Assembly: GCF_000235565.1 (NCBI RefSeq)
Contig: NC_017527.1
Coordinates: 496,001 to 560,000, forward strand
Length of the DNA: 64,000 bases
From: Methanothrix harundinacea 6Ac
GTDB lineage: Archaea; Halobacteriota; Methanosarcinia; Methanotrichales; Methanotrichaceae
Direction: 5' to 3'
Part shown: one piece after another, positions 61,299 through 64,000 of the stretch
Numbering within the stretch: the first letter of the stretch is position 1
Layout of the letters: the number at the start of each line of letters is the position of its first letter
Translations under genes and position numbers: made by a program
The notes under the pieces: model-generated
What the model was told of the DNA's origin: nothing
Database searches by the model: none
Seen by the model: the letters and a program-made list of their open reading frames with translations, nothing else

Positions 61299-61626
61299 TG
61301 TTCTCCCACCTATACTGTTGATCGGTAATTTGCTGGCCTCTCATCCCGGATCTTGCCGGCAGAGTGGCCCGCTCAGATCTCACCCACCGAAACGGGTTAT
61401 GTCGTCTCAGCAGAGTGACATGGAACCTGCTTTCGCATTCAAGTAGTTATACTTTTTCGTCCAGACGTTGGCAGACGTCAATAGAATATTAACTTCATCA
61501 TGGCCTACTCGTCGGCGGGAACGCCATCTGGCGGATCTACTAGGGGCGGAGACTCTAAAGAGTGGCCGCGACGTGGCCCTTAGGCGCCGCGGCCTCCATG
61601 AAAGGGGCTGCTGAGGGCTGGAAAGA
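61299..61626. other. Intergenic region without a supported gene
   Basis: No coding signal is visible. On the minus strand AT-rich GTATAACTACTTGAATG (about 61440-61456) could be part of the promoter of copy B. Confidence 0.35.
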
Positions 61627-61701
61627 TGCTCCGGCCGGGATTTGAACCCGGGTCTTCGGCTCGAAAGGCCGGAATGATTGGCCGGACTACACTACCGGAG
61701 C
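61627..61701 (-). tRNA. tRNA-Glu (TTC)
   Basis: On the minus strand acceptor GCTCCGG pairs with CCGGAGC, the anticodon loop CTTTCGA gives TTC, and the T arm contains GTTCAAATC. Discriminator A; CCA not encoded. Confidence 0.95.
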
Positions 61702-61827
61702 GCTCGATCTTCGGGTCCGATCATCCCTGAGGCGGTCGGGCACCCATCTTCCAGACTTTGGCCCTCTATATCTACGTTTCTCATCTCCGACCCGATAGGC
61801 TGCGGGGGCCCCGAGGGCGGGACTTTA

Positions 61828-61900
61828 TAGTCCCGGGCGGATTCGAACCACCGTCCCAGGCTCCAAAGGCCTGCAGGATTGACCACTACCCCACGGGACT
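61828..61900 (-). tRNA. tRNA-Gln (TTG)
   Basis: On the minus strand acceptor AGTCCCG pairs with CGGGACT, the anticodon loop CTTTGGA gives TTG, and the T arm contains GTTCGAATC. Discriminator A; CCA not encoded. It follows the same strand as tRNA-Glu, 126 bases away. Confidence 0.95.
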
Positions 61901-61944
61901 CCTCGGCCGCCCTCGGGCTTGCAGCCCCCGCGGGGACATCTATC

Positions 61945-61961
61945 TGCATAAGATATATATC
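61945..61961 (+). promoter_or_regulatory. TATA promoter of nrpR
   Basis: The AT-rich GATATATAT core within 61945-61961 lies about 30 bases before the nrpR ATG, giving a very short leader. Confidence 0.5.
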
Positions 61962-61985
61962 CGCTTCCCCGCCAGGGATCCGGAG

Positions 61986-62978
61986 ATGAAGCTGATCACC
62001 AAGCCCCATTCTAGCCAACGGAGGCTGATAGAGATCCTCAGGGTGATAAACGCGGCGGAGAAGCCGATCGGCGCGAGGGCCATCTCCGACGAGCTATCCA
62101 GCAGGGGCTACGAGGTCGGGGAGCGGGCCGTCCGGTACAACCTGAAGATCATGGATGAGCTGGGGTTCACGAAGAAGGAGGGTTACAGCGGCCGAGTCCT
62201 CACCCCCCTGGGGCGCCGGGAGCTCTCCGATGCCCTCGTCGACGACAGGGTCGGCTTCGTAAACGCCAGGATCGAGGAGTACATGTACCGGTCGAGCTTC
62301 GATCCCGGCTCTGAGAACAACAGGGTGGTCGTCAACACCAGCCTGCTGGATAAGAGGGACTCGGAGAGGGCCCTGGCAGCGATGAAGGCGGTCTTCGATG
62401 CGGGCTTTGCCGTCAGCAGGAGGGTTCTGATCCAGGACGAGGGGGAGGAGATGGGGGGGGCGGCGGTCCCCCGAGGTTTCCTGGGGATCTCGACCGTCTG
62501 CAGCATCACCGTCGACGGGATGCTCCTCCGGGGAGGGATCCCGGTGAATACCACCTTTGCGGGGGTCGTGGATGTGAGGGAGGGTTCCCTCTACCAGTTC
62601 ACCGACCTCCTCGCCTATGCCGGGTCGTCCCTCGATCCCATCAGGGTTCTGATGTCCAGGAAGGCCGCCCGGATCACCGGGGCAGTCAAGACAGGGAACG
62701 GCGGCCTTTTGGCCAACCTGAGGGAGATCCCGGTCGCCGCCATCGGACAGGCCCGGGAGTTGCTGGAGATGGCGAAGGGGGCCGGCATCGACGGGGTGAT
62801 GAGGATCAGCGAGCCGGGGGAGCCGAACATGGGGTGTCCCGTAGGGGCCGGGAAGGTGGGGATCGCCCTATGCGCCGGGGTCAACGCCGTCCTGGCGGCG
62901 GAGGAGCTGGGGGCTGAGATCAGGACGACGCCCATCTCCTCCATCCAGGAGTACGGCAGGATGAAAGAGCTCCGCTGA
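61986..62978 (+). CDS. nrpR: Nitrogen-regulatory repressor NrpR, single-NRD (NrpRI-like)
   Basis: The protein (330 residues) has an N-terminal winged helix (SQRRLIEILRVINAAEKPIGARAISDEL to KEGYSGRVLTPLGRREL, about 10-80) and one NrpR regulatory (DUF128) domain (about 100-325). The latter includes DEGEEMGGAAVPRGFLGISTVCSI, NTTFAGVVDVREG and CPVGAGKVGIALCAGVN. NrpR represses nitrogen-assimilation genes and is released by 2-oxoglutarate. In Methanosarcina, NrpRI (HTH plus one domain) works with a separate NrpRII; the partner is not in this window. The ATG at 61986 follows a TATA box by about 30 bases. Confidence 0.9.
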   Translation: MKLITKPHSSQRRLIEILRVINAAEKPIGARAISDELSSRGYEVGERAVRYNLKIMDELGFTKKEGYSGRVLTPLGRRELSDALVDDRVGFVNARIEEYMYRSSFDPGSENNRVVVNTSLLDKRDSERALAAMKAVFDAGFAVSRRVLIQDEGEEMGGAAVPRGFLGISTVCSITVDGMLLRGGIPVNTTFAGVVDVREGSLYQFTDLLAYAGSSLDPIRVLMSRKAARITGAVKTGNGGLLANLREIPVAAIGQARELLEMAKGAGIDGVMRISEPGEPNMGCPVGAGKVGIALCAGVNAVLAAEELGAEIRTTPISSIQEYGRMKELR

Positions 62979-63022
62979 GGCTGACCACAGGGTATAAGAT
63001 CTGCGGTGACGAGGGGTCTCTT

Positions 63023-64000
63023 GTGGGGATTTTGATTCGCGAAGCCCGAATTCTGATGGCTCCGCTCCTGATCTCGGCGGCCCTCGTCGCCACTTTTATG
63101 GCCGTCGCCACAGGCGACCCGTCCGAAAGCTCCGACGTAGTCCACCTTGGATCAGGCCCCCGTCCCATCTACAGGATCGGATACTCTGGGGATGGCTCCG
63201 TCGGCATCGACGAGCTGATCGAGCAGGCCCATATCAGCGTCGCGAAGGGGGCGGGCGATACGGCCCCCTCAGGCCTCTCCTCAGATTCGTTGTCACTTTC
63301 GCCGTCCTCACCTCTGGAGGCTCCGGAGTTCGACCCTCCATCAGAGGTGGGCGGAGCAAGTCCGCCGCAGCTCGCATCCGACGGAGGATCTGGCACCACC
63401 ACCTCCACAGCTGCGGCCAGGATCGGCGATGAGAAGCCCCCCTATGTGAGGGTTCCCGTCGTCTCCGACCCCTCCGGCGCGGAGGTCTACATCGACGGGA
63501 TCTATAGCGGCATCACCCCCTTCATCGCGACGGTGGAGCCGGAGAGCCACCTGGTGGAGGCCTACCGCGAAGGCTATTGGAACTGGTTCAACGTCATCGA
63601 GTTCACCCCCTCTACGGGGACTGTTCCCATCACCCTCACCCCCCGGGAGCCGGCGTCCAAAGGGACGGCGGAGGTGGAGGCGGCCCAAAACCTCTCGTCC
63701 CTCGAGGCGGCGAACCCCGCGGCAGGGGAGAACGGCTCCCTGGAGTTGAGGCCGCTGCTCCCCGATGAGGCGGACTTTCTGGAGGCGAACTACAGGAAGC
63801 TCCTGATAGTCGTGGCCCTCCTCTCCTTCCTGATCGGATCGGGGAGCATAGCCAGCTGGGCGAGGTCGAGGCTCACCACCTCCATCAGGATCAGCTTCCC
63901 CCGCGACGGCGAGGACCGGTGGGCAGGCCTGGTGGAGGGTCAGGCGAGCCGGATCCGCGGCTCCAAGAGGCAGGTCTACGTCCTGGTCAGGTACGACGAC
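63023..64000 (+). CDS. Membrane protein with PEGA domain, 3' end outside window
   Basis: The frame (at least 326 residues) begins with a signal or anchor segment (MAPLLISAALVATFMAVATG). A Ser/Pro-rich linker follows, then a PEGA domain (about 147-195; VPVVSDPSGAEVYIDGIYSGITPF, EAYREGYWNW) and a membrane helix (LLIVVALLSFLIGSGSIASW, near residue 265), after which a cytoplasmic part starts. PEGA domains occur in archaeal surface proteins. The GTG at 63023 is chosen because a TATA-like GGTATAAGAT (62991-63000) lies 28 bases upstream, suggesting a leaderless start; a TTG at 63032 is an alternative. Confidence 0.75.
   Translation, partial: MGILIREARILMAPLLISAALVATFMAVATGDPSESSDVVHLGSGPRPIYRIGYSGDGSVGIDELIEQAHISVAKGAGDTAPSGLSSDSLSLSPSSPLEAPEFDPPSEVGGASPPQLASDGGSGTTTSTAAARIGDEKPPYVRVPVVSDPSGAEVYIDGIYSGITPFIATVEPESHLVEAYREGYWNWFNVIEFTPSTGTVPITLTPREPASKGTAEVEAAQNLSSLEAANPAAGENGSLELRPLLPDEADFLEANYRKLLIVVALLSFLIGSGSIASWARSRLTTSIRISFPRDGEDRWAGLVEGQASRIRGSKRQVYVLVRYDD

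Overview
This 64 kb window is archaeal and comes from a methanogen. It carries a methyl-coenzyme M reductase operon, McrC, the MCR-modifying radical SAM enzyme Mmp10, DUF1699 and DUF2124 proteins, an NrpR regulator, archaeal TATA-box promoters and several apparently leaderless genes. The high G+C content, the many secreted and sheath-like proteins and the overall gene repertoire suggest an acetoclastic Methanothrix (Methanosaeta), perhaps near M. harundinacea. The genus assignment is inference.

Region by region. 1-1310: start of topA. 1949-6257: mcrBDGA, without mcrC between D and G. 6481-7609: a two-gene unit of a TIR-like (ThsB/DUF1863-like) protein and a divergent QueC paralogue, the best candidate here for an undescribed defence-type system. 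7817-8254: a low-molecular-weight phosphatase/ArsC-fold protein whose nucleophilic Cys is Ser. 8261-12179: three radical SAM enzymes, two of which modify McrA. 12272-18734: a Ca2+/Na+ antiporter and smc-scpA-scpB. 18871-21686: an HD hydrolase and a GH15 glucoamylase. 21874-33499: mostly secreted or envelope proteins, including an Ig-domain protein, a 1471-residue C25-protease-like giant with a cell-wall-binding partner, SIMPL and bactofilin-like proteins. 33771-37409: ftsZ, DUF1699, an HTH regulator and a DNA-ligase paralogue that has lost its catalytic lysine. 37672-39063: a repeat-rich fasciclin protein.

39280-41639 is an accessory patch: a RelBE-like pair between imperfect 85-bp direct repeats, an orphan UPF0175 antitoxin and an AT-rich gene with a HEPN-like motif. 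41670-47323 holds apgM, a RibD-like reductase overlapping the relocated mcrC, dphB, and a ribbon-helix-helix regulator heading queDCE (preQ0 for archaeosine). 47970-56884 holds tRNA-Ile, DUF2124, a methyltransferase, aglB, a creatininase-family amidohydrolase, pheST and a CBS protein with an apparent homopolymer frameshift. 56953-61298 carries tRNA-Ser and four related Cys-rich surface-protein genes, one frameshifted and one with ACG where its twin has ATG. 61627-64000: tRNA-Glu, tRNA-Gln, nrpR and a partial PEGA-domain membrane protein.

Two links stand out. MCR structural genes, McrC and the MCR-tailoring enzymes all lie within 44 kb. QueC chemistry occurs twice, once in a normal preQ0 pathway under a probable RHH repressor and once beside a TIR-like effector. 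All family assignments are by eye from motifs; no database search was run.
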